From Lacticaseibacillus saniviri JCM 17471 = DSM 24301 (GTDB lineage Bacteria; Bacillota; Bacilli; Lactobacillales; Lactobacillaceae), in the NCBI RefSeq assembly GCF_001311785.1, contig NZ_BBBX01000014.1:1-64000 (forward strand): a DNA stretch of 64,000 nt, read 5' to 3'. The notes under the pieces were generated by a model, which made no database searches, was not told where the DNA came from, and worked only from the letters and a program-made list of their open reading frames with translations. How positions within the stretch are numbered: position 1 is the stretch's first letter; every line of letters starts with the position of its first letter. Below, piece after piece: positions 38,631 through 47,964 of this stretch. The translations under genes were made by a program, and so were the position numbers.

Positions 38631-39989
38631 TTAGCCCTCCTTGAATGCATTGGTCCGCCGATATGCGAAAAGTGAGAATGTGGCACTGATGATAAAGATC
38701 AAAATCCCTAAGACAGCGGATGCGTTATAACGCTGTGTTTGACCGAATACCAAGTTGTACAACCATGTCACTAACAGATCGGTGTCACCGGCACCATTGT
38801 AGTTATTGTTCATCGGCATCCCACCAGTCAGCAGGAAGATCACGTTGAAGTTATTGATGTTACCGATAAACTGCTGAATCAATGATGGTGCCATCACAAA
38901 CAGGATTTGGGGGAATGTGATTGAACGGAAAATTTGGAAAGCATTGGCGCCATCCAAGCGCGCCGCTTCAATCTGATCCTCTGGTAAATTCTGAATAATC
39001 GCGGTGGAGACCAACATGGAGACGGGAATCCCGATCCACATATTGACGACTATAACGGTAATCCGTGCGATGAGCGGACTCGCCGACGCACCGATAAAGT
39101 TAATCGGATGACTGATTAAACCGATGTTCATTAACAAGCCGTTCAGTGGCCCTTGCAGATCCAAGAATTGCGCCATCATCAGTAAGGAAACGAATTGTGG
39201 TACCGCAAAGACGATAACGAATAAGGTCCGCCAAACGCCCTTGAACTTGATCCCATTTGATTCAATCAGCATGGCGAGCAACACCCCAAAGAAGAAGGTG
39301 GTTGCTGTTGCCATCACCGCCCAGACCAAGGTCCAAGCGAGAACTGGGAAGAAAGTCCCTGCCAAATCCCCGGAGAGCACGTTACCAAAGGCCTTAAAGC
39401 CAGTCCAAGAAAATGCGATCGCGTGTTTCGAGTCATAGTTGGTGAACGCCATTGAGATCATGTACAACGTTGGTAAAACCGTGAATAACACGATTAACGC
39501 GATTGGCAAGGTCATCAATGTTGCGTGCAGATTCTCATTTAAGAGTGACTTCAATTCTTCGCTATTGCTCATCATGTGCAGGCCGTCACGCTTCTCGACG
39601 TACAACTTGCGGTTGACCCGCAGATTGGTGTAGTACAAACCGATAAATGCGACAATCAGGATCAATGCGAAGACCCCAAAGAGCAAGATAACAACGGAAT
39701 CACTGGGTTGTTGGGTAACATAAATGCCTTGCGCCTTGTCAAAGACAACTTTCTTGGCCTTGATGGGACCAAGTGAAGCAAACATGCCCAGCGCGCCGAC
39801 ACCACTCATCGCCATCCAAGCGATGAAAACAATCTCTGCGATTAAGTAGGCAAAACCCTTAACCCACTGCTTATTCTTAATTGCTGATGCACCCATTACG
39901 AAGAAGCTTAGCTTGTTAGCAGCATCACCTTTTGACCAAACTTCTCGAAACGTTGCCGCAGGAGTGTGTTTAACTTTTTTCTTGAACAT
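38631..39989 (-). CDS. malF: Maltodextrin ABC transporter permease MalF
   Basis: A 452-residue permease of the MalF type. It has a long N-terminal region with extra helices, and an EAA loop LPEDQIEAARLDGANAFQIFRSITFP. Its last residue codes just before malG. It is intact. It follows malE with a hairpin in the gap and forms the membrane channel with MalG. Confidence 0.94.
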   Translation of the reverse strand: MFKKKVKHTPAATFREVWSKGDAANKLSFFVMGASAIKNKQWVKGFAYLIAEIVFIAWMAMSGVGALGMFASLGPIKAKKVVFDKAQGIYVTQQPSDSVVILLFGVFALILIVAFIGLYYTNLRVNRKLYVEKRDGLHMMSNSEELKSLLNENLHATLMTLPIALIVLFTVLPTLYMISMAFTNYDSKHAIAFSWTGFKAFGNVLSGDLAGTFFPVLAWTLVWAVMATATTFFFGVLLAMLIESNGIKFKGVWRTLFVIVFAVPQFVSLLMMAQFLDLQGPLNGLLMNIGLISHPINFIGASASPLIARITVIVVNMWIGIPVSMLVSTAIIQNLPEDQIEAARLDGANAFQIFRSITFPQILFVMAPSLIQQFIGNINNFNVIFLLTGGMPMNNNYNGAGDTDLLVTWLYNLVFGQTQRYNASAVLGILIFIISATFSLFAYRRTNAFKEG

Positions 39990-40003
39990 AACTGTCTCCT
40001 TCT

Positions 40004-40038
40004 AAGCGAAAAGGTTGAGCAGGCCGCCCAACCTTTTC
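40004..40038 (-). terminator. Hairpin between malE and malF
   Basis: AAAAGGTTG...CAACCTTTT follows the malE stop. A partial terminator here would favour the binding protein over the permeases, a common arrangement in binding-protein operons. Confidence 0.6.
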
Positions 40039-40051
40039 CAGTTCATTGTGA

Positions 40052-41289
40052 TTAGTTTTCCTTTGATACAGCCTTAACGAAGGTGTCCAACTTGGTGGTG
40101 TATTGATCAGGTTTGATTGAACCAGTGTAAGCACCGTTTATAAGTGGTGCAGCTTGGTTCCAGAACACGTTCATTTGTGGCATCTTAGGCATCAAAGTGG
40201 AGTGGTCAGACTTGGACATGGTGTTAACAGCGACAGCAACTGCATCACTTGTGACAGCGTTACTCTTTTGAGCCTTCTTGTTAACAGGAATTTGACCTTC
40301 GCCCTTGTAGATGATTAATTGTGATTGTTCGTTAGTGATGAATTGGGCCAATGTTTGTGCAGCCTTTTGGTTCTTCGTTGGGGTCTTTGCATTCACTGCG
40401 AATGCTTCAATCCCTAAGAAGCTTGCATTTGAACTTGCTTGCCATTGATAGTGATTGTTGGATATGGTGCAACCGCGAAGTTGTCGCCCAGAACCTTCTT
40501 CAAGTTAGAAGCGTTCCAAGGACCATCGAGAATGGCACTTGCCTTACCAGACTTCAATTGGTTTAACGCATTAGTTGTCTGCATCACGCCCTTGTTACTC
40601 TTTTGAGCAGCGAACCACTTCATGGCGTCGACACCCTTAGTGCTGTTGATGTTTGTACCCTTCAAGTCTTCACCGGTACTCCCGTAAAGTTGCGTCCCAG
40701 CAGAGAAGAAGACAGGATAAGCCACATAAGCATTGGTAAAGTCAGTTGCCACAACACCCTTTGAAGTTAATGTATCCCATGACTTCACATCTTCAGCGCT
40801 CAGCTTAGACTTGTTGTAATAAAGTGTTTGTGCTTGTTGCGCAAATGGGAAGGCATAGAGTTGCTTCTTCCATTGAACGCCCTTCACAGCAGCGGCAACA
40901 CTTTCATTCTTCACGGTCTTGGTGGCATCTGGTGACAATGGATTGATGTAACCAGCATCTGCCATTTGACCCAATTGATCGTTAGGCACTTCGAAGACAT
41001 CCGCAGCCTTTGATGGATCCTTGGCAACATCAGTCTTGGCGTTAGCTGAACCGTTAGGACTTTGTTGGACCTTAACCTTCACATCAGGATATTTCTTGTT
41101 AAAGTTCTTAGCGATTGTCTTGTAGTATGGCACTTGTTGGGTATCAACCCACAAGGTCACGTCTCCTGACACACCCTTTGAGGATGATGTGCTCGATGAT
41201 GAATCTGAACTATTGGACCCGCAGGCAGCGAGCAATGTGATCGCAACCAATGAGGTGCTTCCCATGAGAATCTTCTTCCATAACTTCAT
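40052..41289 (-). CDS. malE: Maltodextrin-binding lipoprotein MalE, one frameshift correction
   Basis: The extracellular receptor of the MalEFG importer. Signal peptide with lipobox LLAACG (Cys near 23), then a Ser-rich tether and the two-lobe binding fold (VTLWVDTQQVPYYKTIAKNF, DVFEVPNDQLGQ, AFPFAQQAQTLYYNK). A missing base near 40420 moves the C-terminal 115 or so residues (FAVNAKTPTKNQKAA...) out of frame. Corrected length is 412. The start follows AAGGAGG. A promoter, an upstream MalR-type palindrome and a cre-like site lie ahead of it. Confidence 0.93.
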
Positions 41290-41378
41290 AACAATAATTC
41301 CTCCTTATAAAATCTGTGATATAAGACCAACTGAATCGCTGTGTGGTAGCAAGTCGCCCTCGCTACCTTACATATTTC

Positions 41379-41434
41379 ATTATGCGGATATGAAAACGGT
41401 TTATCAATATCATTTCCGTTGTTACCGGTACCAA
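41379..41434 (-). promoter_or_regulatory. malE promoter with a cre-like site and a MalR-type operator
   Basis: On the minus strand TTGATA (41407-41402) and CATAAT (41384-41379) are 17 bases apart. Overlapping the -35 and spacer is TGATAAACCGTTTTCA, whose CG-centred shape resembles a catabolite-responsive element with one extra base per side. About 12 bases further upstream the palindrome TTGTTACCGGTACCAA (41419-41434) matches a LacI-family site and resembles the one ahead of the glucosidase gene. Confidence 0.5.
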
Positions 41435-41477
41435 AACAAAACAGCCCCTAAACACGGTGAATCCGCGCCACTCTGGG

Positions 41478-41527
41478 CAAACAAAAAGCATGACACTCGA
41501 TTGTTTCGAGGCCATGCTTTTGTTTGG
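41478..41527. terminator. Hairpin terminator between the neopullulanase and malE units
   Basis: CAAACAAAAAGCATGACACTCGA...TCGAGGCCATGCTTTTGTTTG, a near-perfect stem with A/T flanks, stops transcription coming from the neopullulanase gene before the malE promoter. Confidence 0.75.
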
Positions 41528-41549
41528 CTTGTTACGAGTAACAAATGAA

Positions 41550-41665
41550 GAGCGCGACAAAAGGCGGTTAAAACATGAGGATTAGCAATATCTTTGGCAG
41601 AAACCGGTTTGTGGGTTCGCCAAAGATGAGCTAACCGGAGTGTTTTGCCTTTTGGAGCGCGTTTA
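41550..41665. repeat. Intergenic hairpin-module cluster 4 (single A module)
   Basis: One complete A module of 116 bp, with paired arms CAAAAGGC/GCCTTTTG, AAAACA/TGTTTT, TTAGC/GCTAA and CTTTGGC/GCCAAAG. Its last three bases (TTA, 41663-41665) are the TAA stop codon of the neopullulanase read on the minus strand. Being alone, it defines the unit cleanly. Confidence 0.88.
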
Positions 41666-43408
41666 TGCGACCACCATCACATAGCCATTTGGTTGCAGAA
41701 TGTGGCTGACATAGTTTTGGCTCTGATCAAACGCCGGTAGATCCAATGAAATCATCTCTGCTGTCGGATTGAAGTAACCCACGATGGTCTCTTCACCTGT
41801 GCGCGTCACCTTGAGTAGGCCATCAACGGTTTCAAATTGAATCTCACCGCGACTCAATGTATGGGCATGGTCGGTTCGAAATTGCACCAACTTTTGGGTC
41901 TGTTGCCAAGCAGCGGCACCCTTTTGACTCCAGTCCATTGGTTTGCGATCGTCGGGATCGTTCTCACCGTCCATCCCCATCTCGGTCCCATAATAAATAC
42001 ATGGGCTACCCGGTTGAAGGAACGTGAAAGCAATCGTCTGGAACATCAGCGCCTTGTTATCGTGTGCCAGTGTCAGCAATCGCGGTGTGTCGTGCGAATC
42101 CAGCATATTGAGCATCACTTGATTAGTCTGGTCGCGATATTTCATCAATTGATCCGTCAATAAGCCGGTGAAATCACGCGTGGACAATGCATGTTTCAGG
42201 TAATAGTCTTCAATCAGCTGCGTATAGGCGTAGTTCATCACGCCGGAGAATTCATCCCCGTTCAACCAAGTCTGCGAGCTGTGCCAGATTTCACCCAAGA
42301 TATAAAAATCGGGTTTGATGGCCAAGCAAGCATCCGCGAATTCTTTCCAGAAGCGGTGATCGATTTCGTTAGCCACATCGAGCCGCCAAGCATCGATATC
42401 AAATTGTTTGATCCAGTAAGTGGCAATTTCTAATAAGAATGCCTTCACTTCAGGATTGGCGGTATTAAGCTTAGGCATCCCTTCACCAAACGCGAATGTA
42501 TCAAACTGAGGATCACCCTCACCGTTGATTGGATTGCGGTACGGCGTGACTGGGAACTCTTGAATGTGGAACCAATCTGCAAAGCGCGAGTCTTGCCCAT
42601 GTTTAATCACATCTTGCCACTGCAGGCTATTATTTCCCAGGTGATTGAAGACGGCATCCAGCATCACCTTGATGCCCCGTTTGTGCGCTTCTTCAATGAC
42701 CTGTGCAAACAGCGCCTTGTCACCGAAGTCCGGGTCAATTTCAAAATAATCCAGTGTGTCGTACTTGTGATTGGATTGTGCCTTGAACAGCGGATTGAAA
42801 TAAATGCCGTTCACGCCCAACTCAACCAGGTCATCCATGTGGTCGAGCACGCCTTGCAGGTCGCCGCCATAATACGCATCACGGCTTGGATGATCGCTCG
42901 GATTCCATGGGAGCGTGCCAACAGGGTCATTGCTGGTGTCACCATTAGCGAAACGCTCAGGAAATATCTGATACCAAACTGTATCTTTGACCCAATCCGG
43001 AGTCTTCACCCGATCGATTTCGTGAAAATACGGTAACTTGAAATAATTACCGAGTGACTGCCGCTCCTCTTCTGTATCGGGGCGCAACCCACGATCACCA
43101 TATAGATAGGTATCGCCATTGTGATCAGTCACGCTGAACAGATACTGAATCCGCCGATAAGGCACGGTAACTTCAGCACCCCAATGCGTGTGGACTTGGC
43201 CTTCACCCAAAATAGTGAGTGCCTGTTCCTGATATGCGAAGCGATATGCCCCATCAGCGGTGGGTTCTGACCAGTAAGGATCGGCGTAAAGGACGGTTAC
43301 CTTGGCGATATCGTCGCGCTTAGTGTGTAACCGCAAGCGTAGGTGGTCTGGCGTGTATAAGAAAGCATCTTCACTCTCTGGGCGATGCGTAATTGCTGCT
43401 AATTCCAT
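41663..43408 (-). CDS. Neopullulanase/cyclomaltodextrinase-type GH13 enzyme
   Basis: A 581-residue GH13_20-like enzyme from ATG 43408 (MELAAITHRPESED) with AAAGGATGG upstream. An N-terminal CBM34-like domain (about residues 1-120, RLRLHTKRDDIAKVTVLYADPYW) precedes the barrel. Catalytic sites are MLDAVFNHLGNN, DAWRLDVANEID (nucleophile), FYILGEIWHS (acid/base) and NMLDSHDTPRLL. Such cytoplasmic enzymes open cyclodextrins and cut maltodextrin or pullulan. It starts a few bases after the glucosidase stop, so the two form one operon. Its stop codon lies inside repeat cluster 4. Confidence 0.9.
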   Translation of the reverse strand: MELAAITHRPESEDAFLYTPDHLRLRLHTKRDDIAKVTVLYADPYWSEPTADGAYRFAYQEQALTILGEGQVHTHWGAEVTVPYRRIQYLFSVTDHNGDTYLYGDRGLRPDTEEERQSLGNYFKLPYFHEIDRVKTPDWVKDTVWYQIFPERFANGDTSNDPVGTLPWNPSDHPSRDAYYGGDLQGVLDHMDDLVELGVNGIYFNPLFKAQSNHKYDTLDYFEIDPDFGDKALFAQVIEEAHKRGIKVMLDAVFNHLGNNSLQWQDVIKHGQDSRFADWFHIQEFPVTPYRNPINGEGDPQFDTFAFGEGMPKLNTANPEVKAFLLEIATYWIKQFDIDAWRLDVANEIDHRFWKEFADACLAIKPDFYILGEIWHSSQTWLNGDEFSGVMNYAYTQLIEDYYLKHALSTRDFTGLLTDQLMKYRDQTNQVMLNMLDSHDTPRLLTLAHDNKALMFQTIAFTFLQPGSPCIYYGTEMGMDGENDPDDRKPMDWSQKGAAAWQQTQKLVQFRTDHAHTLSRGEIQFETVDGLLKVTRTGEETIVGYFNPTAEMISLDLPAFDQSQNYVSHILQPNGYVMVVA

Positions 43409-43412
43409 GGGA

Positions 43413-45086
43413 TTAATCCATCCTTTCGATGACACACCCCGCATAAGCTGACAAGGTGAGTTGATTATCATTGATTTCGTGTTGACCGGCCGTTAAGGTT
43501 GCCCGATAATGGCCCGTTGGTAAGGTAATGGTACTTGTGGTCGCCGATAAGTTGACCGCCACAATCATGGTCTGCTTATCGAGATGGCGCTGGTAGACAT
43601 AACTCGAGTCGTCGGTATCCAGCAAGTAATAGTCACCCTCAGTGAAAACAGGTAACTTTTTGAGCGCAATCAAGTTCTGATAAAAGCGCAACAAGCTATT
43701 GGCGTTTTGCTGTTCGGTTTCGACATTGATGGTCGCGTCGAATGCGCCATCCACCCAAGGCGTCCCAGTCGTAAACCCAGCATGGGCGCTCTCATCCCAC
43801 TGCATCCCGCCACGAGCTGGCAGTTTGTGGGTTTGACTCAACATGTGTAACGCATCCGCTTCACTGTAGCCGGCAACTTGCGCCTGCTGTGCAAAATCTG
43901 TGGCCGCTTGGTCGTTGAACTGATCAATTTGACTGAACTGCAGATTTTGCATGCCGAGCTCTTCACCGTAATAAATGATGGGAATGCCGCGTTGCAGATA
44001 CATCATCATCGCCAAGCTTTTGGCTTGCACGTCATGCGCTTTACCAGCGGTCACATATCGTGTTGCCACCCGGGCCATATCGTGGTTATTCCAATAAAGT
44101 GTCGGTTTGCTGACTGCAGCCAGTGTTTGCTGCCAAACCACTTGCGTCTGCTTAAAGGCTGTGACATCCAATGGCTTTGGTTGAAATTGACCTGAAATAG
44201 CAGGATCAAGATGGGACTCATCCTCCGTGAAGTAGCGGAACGTAATCACACTATCCATCAGCTGATTGGCTTTTTCTGTGTAGGTGACAGCCAAATTAAC
44301 GTTGGCGCTCGCCGCCTCCCCGAGCAGAAATGCATGTGGAAACTGTTGCTTGATGCGCTGGCTGAATGGTTGTAACCAAGTTTTGACATTTGGCAAATTA
44401 GCAAAGAACGGTTCAGCCACAACGGGGGCTTGCTGTCCGGCCGCAAGGGGATAATTTTGTCGCAAATCCGCTTTGGCGACATGGATGAATGCGTCGAGTC
44501 GCAAGCCATCGATACCCTTGGCCAACCAAAACTCGGCAATATCTCCCATCGCATGCCGCACCTCAGGATTTTGCCAGTTCAAGTCAGGCATACGTTTATC
44601 AAATAGGTGGAAATAAGACGCACCCGTTCCAGCGGGATCATCCGCCCAGACCGACCCGCCGAAGAAGCTGCCCCAATTATTGGGCTTTTGGCCATCATGT
44701 CCGGCGAACATGTAGTAGTCACGATAGATACTATCTGGATTCTTTGCTGCGTCTAAGAACCATGGGTGTTGGTCAGAAGTGTGATTCAAAACAAAGTCCA
44801 AAATCAGTTTGATGCCGGCCTTGTGGAATGCCTTAATGAGCGCCTCCATATCGTCCATAGTGCCCAAGGTCGGCTCAATCGCAAAATAATTGGCCACATC
44901 GTAACCGTTATCAATTTGTGGTGACACAAAAATTGGATTGAGCCATACCGCATTGATACCCAGTTGTTGTAAATATGGAATGCGTTGAATAATCCCCTGC
45001 AAGTCCCCAATCCCATCACCATTTGAATCCTGGAATGACTTGGGATAAATCTGATAAATAATGGCTTTGTCATACCATTCTGCCAT
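43413..45086 (-). CDS. Oligo-1,6-glucosidase / alpha-glucosidase (GH13_31-type)
   Basis: A 557-residue cytoplasmic alpha-glucosidase from ATG 45086 (MAEWYDKAIIYQIYPKSF), with AAAGGGGGAG upstream. Catalytic residues lie in LILDFVLNHTSDQHPWF, GLRLDAFIHVAK (nucleophile Asp), AFLLGEAASAN (Glu) and WNNHDMARV (Asp). It should release glucose from isomaltose, panose or short maltodextrins. It leads the neopullulanase gene. A LacI-type operator lies about 96 bases upstream, then a repeat cluster and the divergently placed regulator gene. Confidence 0.9.
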   Translation of the reverse strand: MAEWYDKAIIYQIYPKSFQDSNGDGIGDLQGIIQRIPYLQQLGINAVWLNPIFVSPQIDNGYDVANYFAIEPTLGTMDDMEALIKAFHKAGIKLILDFVLNHTSDQHPWFLDAAKNPDSIYRDYYMFAGHDGQKPNNWGSFFGGSVWADDPAGTGASYFHLFDKRMPDLNWQNPEVRHAMGDIAEFWLAKGIDGLRLDAFIHVAKADLRQNYPLAAGQQAPVVAEPFFANLPNVKTWLQPFSQRIKQQFPHAFLLGEAASANVNLAVTYTEKANQLMDSVITFRYFTEDESHLDPAISGQFQPKPLDVTAFKQTQVVWQQTLAAVSKPTLYWNNHDMARVATRYVTAGKAHDVQAKSLAMMMYLQRGIPIIYYGEELGMQNLQFSQIDQFNDQAATDFAQQAQVAGYSEADALHMLSQTHKLPARGGMQWDESAHAGFTTGTPWVDGAFDATINVETEQQNANSLLRFYQNLIALKKLPVFTEGDYYLLDTDDSSYVYQRHLDKQTMIVAVNLSATTSTITLPTGHYRATLTAGQHEINDNQLTLSAYAGCVIERMD

Positions 45087-45181
45087 GCCAACTCCCCCTT
45101 TATGCGCAATCGATGCAATCACGAATTTTATCCTGATTTCAGCTTATGGGGTTTTTATCAAAAGCACAACCACGCAATAGC

Positions 45182-45195
45182 TGTTATCGGTAACA
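45182..45195. promoter_or_regulatory. MalR-type operator upstream of the glucosidase gene
   Basis: TGTTATCGGTAACA is a near-perfect 14-base palindrome of LacI-family shape. It resembles the TTGTTACCGGTACCAA site ahead of malE and is adjacent to the malR gene end, suggesting one regulon. Confidence 0.5.
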
Positions 45196-45199
45196 AAAA

Positions 45200-45418
45200 G
45201 AGTGCGAACCTACACGGTTTGGCTGTGAGCACTAACGAAGCTAGCGCATGAATTGCGGGATATGCAATTAGCGCTAGTAAGTTAGGCGGAACAGGCAGTG
45301 TTGGTGAGCACGTTTAGAGTGCGGCAATCCCAGTTTAGCAATATCTTTGCTAGAAATCGGGTTGTGAGTTCAGCAAAGATGAGCTAACCGGAATGTTTTT
45401 CCTTTTGGATCACGTTTA
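45200..45418. repeat. Intergenic hairpin-module cluster 5 (B, then short A-like)
   Basis: A B module (45200-45316, 117 bp) has inner arms CTAGCGC/GCGCTAG. A 102-bp A-like module (45317-45418) has CTTTGCT.../AGCAAAG arms. A few bases resembling a further module start (GTGGCGACAATCCC) are then replaced by a terminator. The cluster lies between the MalR operator and the malR 3' end. Confidence 0.83.
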
Positions 45419-45437
45419 TGTGGCGACAATCCCAACG

Positions 45438-45482
45438 CAAAAAGACCAGCAACATCCCGCGATGTTACTGGTCTTTTGTTTG
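45438..45482 (-). terminator. Terminator after malR
   Basis: On the minus strand AAAGACCAGTAACATC...GATGTTGCTGGTCTTTTT lies six bases after the malR stop. Confidence 0.8.
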
Positions 45483-45487
45483 CTCAA

Positions 45488-46436
45488 TTATTGCCGCATC
45501 GTACCGCGAATCATCAGCTCAGGTGGAATTAATTTCTCTCCCTGAGGCGCACCGTTTTGATCAATCTTGCGCAACAACATTTCTGCCGCTAACTGTCCCA
45601 TGTCCTGCACGGGTTGGCGGACCGTGCTCAACTTGGGATTGGTCACTTGGTCGAGAAAGACCCCGTCAAACCCAATAATGCCAAAATCAGTCGGAATATT
45701 AGCATTTTGCGCCTGTAGCCCACGAATCACGCCCAGCGCCATGCGGTCACTTGCCACGATGAATGCCGTATTGGTCGCAAATTGCCGCCAATGATCACGA
45801 ATGAATTGCTCCGTTTCGTGACTGTGATTTCCCATGCGATAAATCTGCGGCAATTTTTGATGCTTCTGCAAGGTATTGATGTATCCTGCCTCTCGCGAAT
45901 ATTCGAAGGGCTCTTTGACGTCGATGCCGAGGAACACAATCGACTGATAATTCTTCGCAATGGCGTATTCTGTTGCCAATGTGGTTCCCTGTTGTTGTCC
46001 GTATCAACGAAGTCATAGCCGTTGCGGTTCTCACCAAAAATCACAACTGGCTTCTCCAGACGATCAATCCACTCATAGTCTTCATAGCGTGCACCCGTGA
46101 TGATATAACCATCGCTGCCACCCAAATCAAAATTATTTTGGTCACCAATTGCAGCGCATACTGTTTCTTATCCAATCCGGAAGCGATTCCAAATAAAAGG
46201 TTCATATAATAGGGCTCAACGGTATCAATGTCCTCCAAGATGAAAAACTTGATCACTTGTGTTCGGTTGTTGGCTAACGCCTTGGCCGCCACATTGGGCC
46301 GATAATCCAATTGTCTCATGGCGGTGAACACCAGTTGTTTGAGCTCATCTGTGACTTGTTCAGGATGATTGATCACTCGTGATACCGTCATTTTTGATAC
46401 ATTTGCCTGCTTTGCGACATCGCCTAGCGTTACCAT
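45488..46436 (-). CDS. malR: LacI-family regulator of maltose genes, two frameshift corrections
   Basis: The N-terminal helix-turn-helix is VTLGDVAKQANVSKMTVSRVIN, a typical LacI-family DNA reader. The sugar-binding core continues through two frame breaks (missing bases near 46132 and 45993): GGSDGYIITGARYEDYEWID, then ATEYAIAKNYQSIVFLG, then SDRMALGVIRGLQ and IIGFDGV. Corrected length is about 316 residues. Operators near 41419 and 45182 fit its likely targets. In lactobacilli MalR may activate rather than repress, so direction of control is uncertain. The start ATG 46436 follows GAGG. Confidence 0.85.
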
Positions 46437-46543
46437 AATTTGCCTCGCTTATCTCATGATTCGTATATTCGTCTATCTTTTTAAATGTAGCACAACGATT
46501 TCACCTAGACCAGTTGCTCGACAGATTTTTACCGTGTGTGAGG

Positions 46544-46571
46544 TTGAATCTATTGCTGGATATGCTACACT
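46544..46571 (+). promoter_or_regulatory. Predicted pepC promoter
   Basis: TTGAAT (46544-46549) and TACACT (46566-46571) are 16 bases apart, about 50 bases before the pepC ATG. Confidence 0.5.
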
Positions 46572-46623
46572 GATTAATGTTATTAAAATACCATGAATCT
46601 TTAATTAAAGGAGTGTTCATTTT

Positions 46624-47964
46624 ATGAGTGGAGCAATTTCGAACGACAACATCAAACAGTTCCAAGCCGATTTGGCTAACACACCCGCTAGTGATGTGAT
46701 TCAAAAGACCGTCATGAACAACGGCGTGCTGGCAAGCAGTGAGAATACAGATAGTAAGGTCAGCATGACCCCAACGTTCTCTATCGAACTCGATACCGGT
46801 TCCGTTGCCAATCAAAAGCAATCTGGCCGTTGCTGGATGTTTGCGGCATTGAACACCATGCGTCATGGTATTCAAGACCAATTCAAGATTAAGGATTTTG
46901 AACTATCTCAAAATTACACCAATTTCTGGGATAAATTCGAAAAATCTAACTACTTCTATGAGAATATCATTAAGACTGCTGGCGAATCACTCGATAGTCG
47001 TAAGGTCGCATTCTTAGTCGCCACACCTCAACAAGATGGTGGGCAATGGGATATGCTGACAGCGATCATCGACAAGTATGGGATTGTGCCAAAGTCCGTG
47101 ATGCCTGAAACTTACAACTCAAGCAAGAGTGCTGAACTCAATAGCGTGTTGAACCTGAAGTTACGTAAGGATGCTGTGATTTTGCGCGATCTGGTCAACA
47201 GTGGCGCAAGCGCGGATGATGTTGAAGCCAAGAAGGCAGAGATGTTATCCGGTGTTTACCGCATCTTGGCTTACACATTGGGCAACCCACCAACCGAATT
47301 CGACTGGGAATACCGCGATGATGACCACGAATATCATATCGATCGTGACCTCACACCAAAGACCTTCTTCCAAAAGTATGTCGGCTGGAACTTGGCTGAT
47401 TATCAAAGTATCATCAACGCCCCTACTGACGACAAGCCATACAATCACTTGTATACAGTTGAAATGTTAGGGAACGTTGTCGGCGGACGTGAAGTGCGTC
47501 ACTTGAACCTCGATATCGACACCTTTAAGCAACTGGCTATCAAGCAGCTCGAAGCTGGCGAATCTGTTTGGTTCGGTAGTGATGTTGGTCAAAGTTCCGA
47601 TCGTCAAATCGGGATTCTGGACACCGAAATCTATCACAAGGATGCCCTGTTCAACGTTGACCTCAGCATCACCAAGGCACAACGTTTGGATTACGGTGAA
47701 AGCTTAATGACCCACGCTATGGTCTTAACCGGTGTGGATATCGTTGATGGCAAGCCAACCAAGTGGAAGATTGAAAACTCTTGGGGCGATAAGGTTGGGA
47801 ACAAGGGTTACTTTGTTGCCAGTGATGCTTGGTTTGATGAATTCGTCTACCAAGTTGTCATCAGCAAGAAGTACTTACCACTTGAACTCCAAACCGTCAT
47901 CACAGATGAATATGACAAGCCAACTGTCTTGGCACCATGGGATCCAATGGGTGCTTTGGCATAA
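46624..47964 (+). CDS. pepC: Aminopeptidase C (bleomycin hydrolase family, C1B)
   Basis: A cytosolic cysteine aminopeptidase of 446 residues that trims peptides from milk or plant protein. The active site is complete: oxyanion Gln and Cys in NQKQSGRCWMFAALN, His in LMTHAMVLTGVD, and Asn in IENSWGDKVG. The C-terminus (WDPMGALA) ends in the arm that sets exopeptidase activity. ATG 46624 follows AAAGGAG. Repeat cluster 6 begins on the base right after the stop codon. No frame break. Confidence 0.96.
   Translation: MSGAISNDNIKQFQADLANTPASDVIQKTVMNNGVLASSENTDSKVSMTPTFSIELDTGSVANQKQSGRCWMFAALNTMRHGIQDQFKIKDFELSQNYTNFWDKFEKSNYFYENIIKTAGESLDSRKVAFLVATPQQDGGQWDMLTAIIDKYGIVPKSVMPETYNSSKSAELNSVLNLKLRKDAVILRDLVNSGASADDVEAKKAEMLSGVYRILAYTLGNPPTEFDWEYRDDDHEYHIDRDLTPKTFFQKYVGWNLADYQSIINAPTDDKPYNHLYTVEMLGNVVGGREVRHLNLDIDTFKQLAIKQLEAGESVWFGSDVGQSSDRQIGILDTEIYHKDALFNVDLSITKAQRLDYGESLMTHAMVLTGVDIVDGKPTKWKIENSWGDKVGNKGYFVASDAWFDEFVYQVVISKKYLPLELQTVITDEYDKPTVLAPWDPMGALA

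Noticed and set aside
41550-41665. The single A module as a plain terminator of the neopullulanase gene
   Set aside because: A proper terminator with T-run lies at 41478-41527, and the same 116-bp unit recurs elsewhere without a T-run.
45727-46125. A separate regulator gene inside malR
   Set aside because: The frames join into a single LacI-type protein after two one-base corrections.
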